Below, piece after piece: positions 62,760-64,000 of a stretch of 64,000 nucleotides of DNA. Origin of the DNA: Bdellovibrionales bacterium (GTDB taxonomy: Bacteria; Bdellovibrionota; Bdellovibrionia; Bdellovibrionales; JAKFYE01). The notes under the pieces were generated by a model, which was not told the DNA's origin, did not search any database, and saw only the letters and a program-made list of their open reading frames with translations. The number at the start of each line of letters is the position of its first letter. Positions within the stretch are counted from its first letter, which is position 1. Location of the stretch: assembly GCA_021731045.1 (NCBI GenBank), contig JAKFYE010000026.1, positions 34,045-98,044 on the forward strand. The letters are read 5' to 3'. The position numbers were made by a program, and so were the translations under genes.

Positions 62760-64000
62760 ATGAAAGACAACCGTTTAAAGCTCCTACTCGTTGAAGATGA
62801 CGATTTGGTTATTCAGTCATTTCGCATGAGTTTGCCAGATAACTGGGCGTTGACTGGCGCCAATTCTCTAAGTGAAATTCCCACTCAAAATTATGATGCC
62901 GCATTTGTCGATATGCACCTAACAGGCAATTTAAAAAGCCCCGAAGGATTAAAAGTGATCAAAACACTTTCTGAGCGTGATCCGCACTTAGAAATTGTCG
63001 CGATCTCTGGTGATCTCAATCGTGATCTAATGGAAGGCTGTCTTAAATCCGGGGCTTCCCGTTTTTTAGCTAAGCCTCTAACCCGAGAAGAAATTCATTT
63101 GATTTTAGAAAAAATTGAAGCCCTCCATCTTTTGAGGGGAGCCTCCCAACGCTCCAAACATCAAACGACTCAATGGATTGGCTCAAGCCTGTTGTCCAAT
63201 GAAATGCGTAAACATATCGCGACCCTAAAAGGAGAACGTGGACCAATTCTTATCGAAGCCGAAAGTGGTGCGGGCAAAGAAGTTGCGGCACGGCTGATTC
63301 ATGAACAAGAGTCACACGATCGTCCTTTTATATCTATAAACGTTGCCGCAATACCCGAAAATATTTTTGAATCTGAAATTTTTGGACACGTACGAGGAGC
63401 TTTCACCGGAGCAGACCAAAACAAAATGGGTTTAGCAGAAGCCGCACATGGTGGAGATTTATTTTTAGATGAAGTTGAAGCCCTTCCCCTGTCCCAACAA
63501 GCTAAACTCTTACGTTTTTTAGAAAACGGAGAAATTCGTCGTGTAGGCGGAAAAGACGTAATTAAAGTAAATACCCGGATTATTGCGGCTTCAAATCAAA
63601 GTCTACAAAAAATGGTCAAAGAAGAAAAGTTTCGTGAAGACTTACTTTGGCGATTAAGCGGAAAAAAACTTTTAATACCTCCCCTACGCGAGCGCAAGGA
63701 CGACATTAAAGATCTCTGCCATTTTTTTATTGAGCTTGAGCGACCGCGAAGAAACAAATCATTTGCCGAAGATGCGATTGAAGAACTTAAAACGTATTCT
63801 TGGCCCGGCAATGTTCGCGAGCTTAAACGTGTTTGTGAGCAATTGGGGCTTATCTCTCCGTTACCCATCATTATGGCTGAAGATGTAAAAAAAGTTTTGC
63901 TTGGTAGCTCCACGATGGTAGCGGAGGCTATTGAAAGCGTTGAGCTAGAACGCGGACTTTCGACGCTCTTGGGTGAATATGAGGCGCGCCTTATCAAGCA
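62760..64000 (+). CDS. Sigma-54-dependent response regulator (NtrC family), cut by window end
   Basis: The frame is open from ATG 62760 to the window end (413 codons). A receiver (1-120: VEDDD, D51 in FVDMHLTGN, K-P in FLAKPLT) precedes an AAA+ domain with ESGAGKEVAA (Walker A), GAFTGAD (sigma-54 contact loop), GGDLFLDEVEAL (Walker B), FREDLLWRLS and WPGNVRELKR. It should activate sigma-54 promoters when phosphorylated. The DNA-binding C-terminus lies beyond the window. The ribosome site is weak. Confidence 0.95.
   Translation, partial: MKDNRLKLLLVEDDDLVIQSFRMSLPDNWALTGANSLSEIPTQNYDAAFVDMHLTGNLKSPEGLKVIKTLSERDPHLEIVAISGDLNRDLMEGCLKSGASRFLAKPLTREEIHLILEKIEALHLLRGASQRSKHQTTQWIGSSLLSNEMRKHIATLKGERGPILIEAESGAGKEVAARLIHEQESHDRPFISINVAAIPENIFESEIFGHVRGAFTGADQNKMGLAEAAHGGDLFLDEVEALPLSQQAKLLRFLENGEIRRVGGKDVIKVNTRIIAASNQSLQKMVKEEKFREDLLWRLSGKKLLIPPLRERKDDIKDLCHFFIELERPRRNKSFAEDAIEELKTYSWPGNVRELKRVCEQLGLISPLPIIMAEDVKKVLLGSSTMVAEAIESVELERGLSTLLGEYEARLIK

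Noticed and set aside
1..64000. tRNA or rRNA genes
   Set aside because: I looked through the intergenic gaps for the T-loop pattern GGTTCRANYCC and rRNA-like text and found none; a tRNAscan run would settle it.

Overview
The window is a dense, ordinary-looking bacterial chromosome segment of about 43 % GC (estimated by eye). It comes from a Gram-negative organism: there is an LptF/LptG-type permease, several lipoprotein signal peptides and periplasmic-type enzymes. The mix of genes fits best with Bdellovibrionota or a close delta-proteobacterial relative: many secreted hydrolases, many response regulators and Hpt proteins, a Flp-type pilin, and the prs-rplY-pth-ychF block. This placement is an inference from gene content only. 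No rRNA, tRNA, CRISPR array, transposase or prophage gene is visible.

Layout. 0.2-2.2 kb: signalling proteins (two response regulators, an Hpt protein) and a ribosome-hibernation-like protein. 2.3-13.8 kb: mostly exported enzymes (phosphodiesterase, S1/P1 nuclease, penicillin-acylase family lipoprotein, a CxxCH lipoprotein), an aldehyde dehydrogenase and a ClsB/YbhP-like pair. 13.9-17.4 kb: prs, rplY, pth, ychF. 17.7-24 kb: oligopeptide transporter genes oppABC without ATPases, and a TPR lytic transglycosylase. 24-28.5 kb: radA, a cupredoxin, glpK and an acyltransferase. 28.7-32 kb: Flp pilin and an ethanolamine ammonia-lyase operon eutB-eutC-eutL, preceded by a 13-copy 19-bp tandem repeat in a gene-free kilobase. 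34-41 kb: an operon def-fmt-rpe-hutH-hutU-hutI that joins translation initiation to histidine breakdown. 41-45 kb: an LptG-like permease, a long response regulator, nadC and birA. 45-55 kb: redox and acetyltransferase genes, secreted proteins, a yebC-aconitase operon (the aconitase has a histone-like basic N-terminus), and both subunits of DNA topoisomerase VI. 55-64 kb: FKBP, HNH, bolA-grxD, a four-gene phosphorelay operon, a D-2-hydroxyglutarate-dehydrogenase-like gene convergent with serA, and a sigma-54 activator cut by the window end.

The most unusual content is not protein coding. At least six long, highly structured palindromic elements lie in intergenic gaps, several of them touching stop codons. 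Two copies of one roughly 275-bp element (28468-28746 and 44979-45250, opposite orientations) share a conserved core. Their long middle stems have diverged between copies but remain perfectly complementary within each copy, a covariation signature. Three others (17601-17731, 41061-41225, 62522-62683) share a GAGGAGG / CGAGCAACG-type interior, and four of the six carry a CTGTTGA...TCAACA word in their arms. They may be a MITE-like family or structured 3'-end RNA elements.
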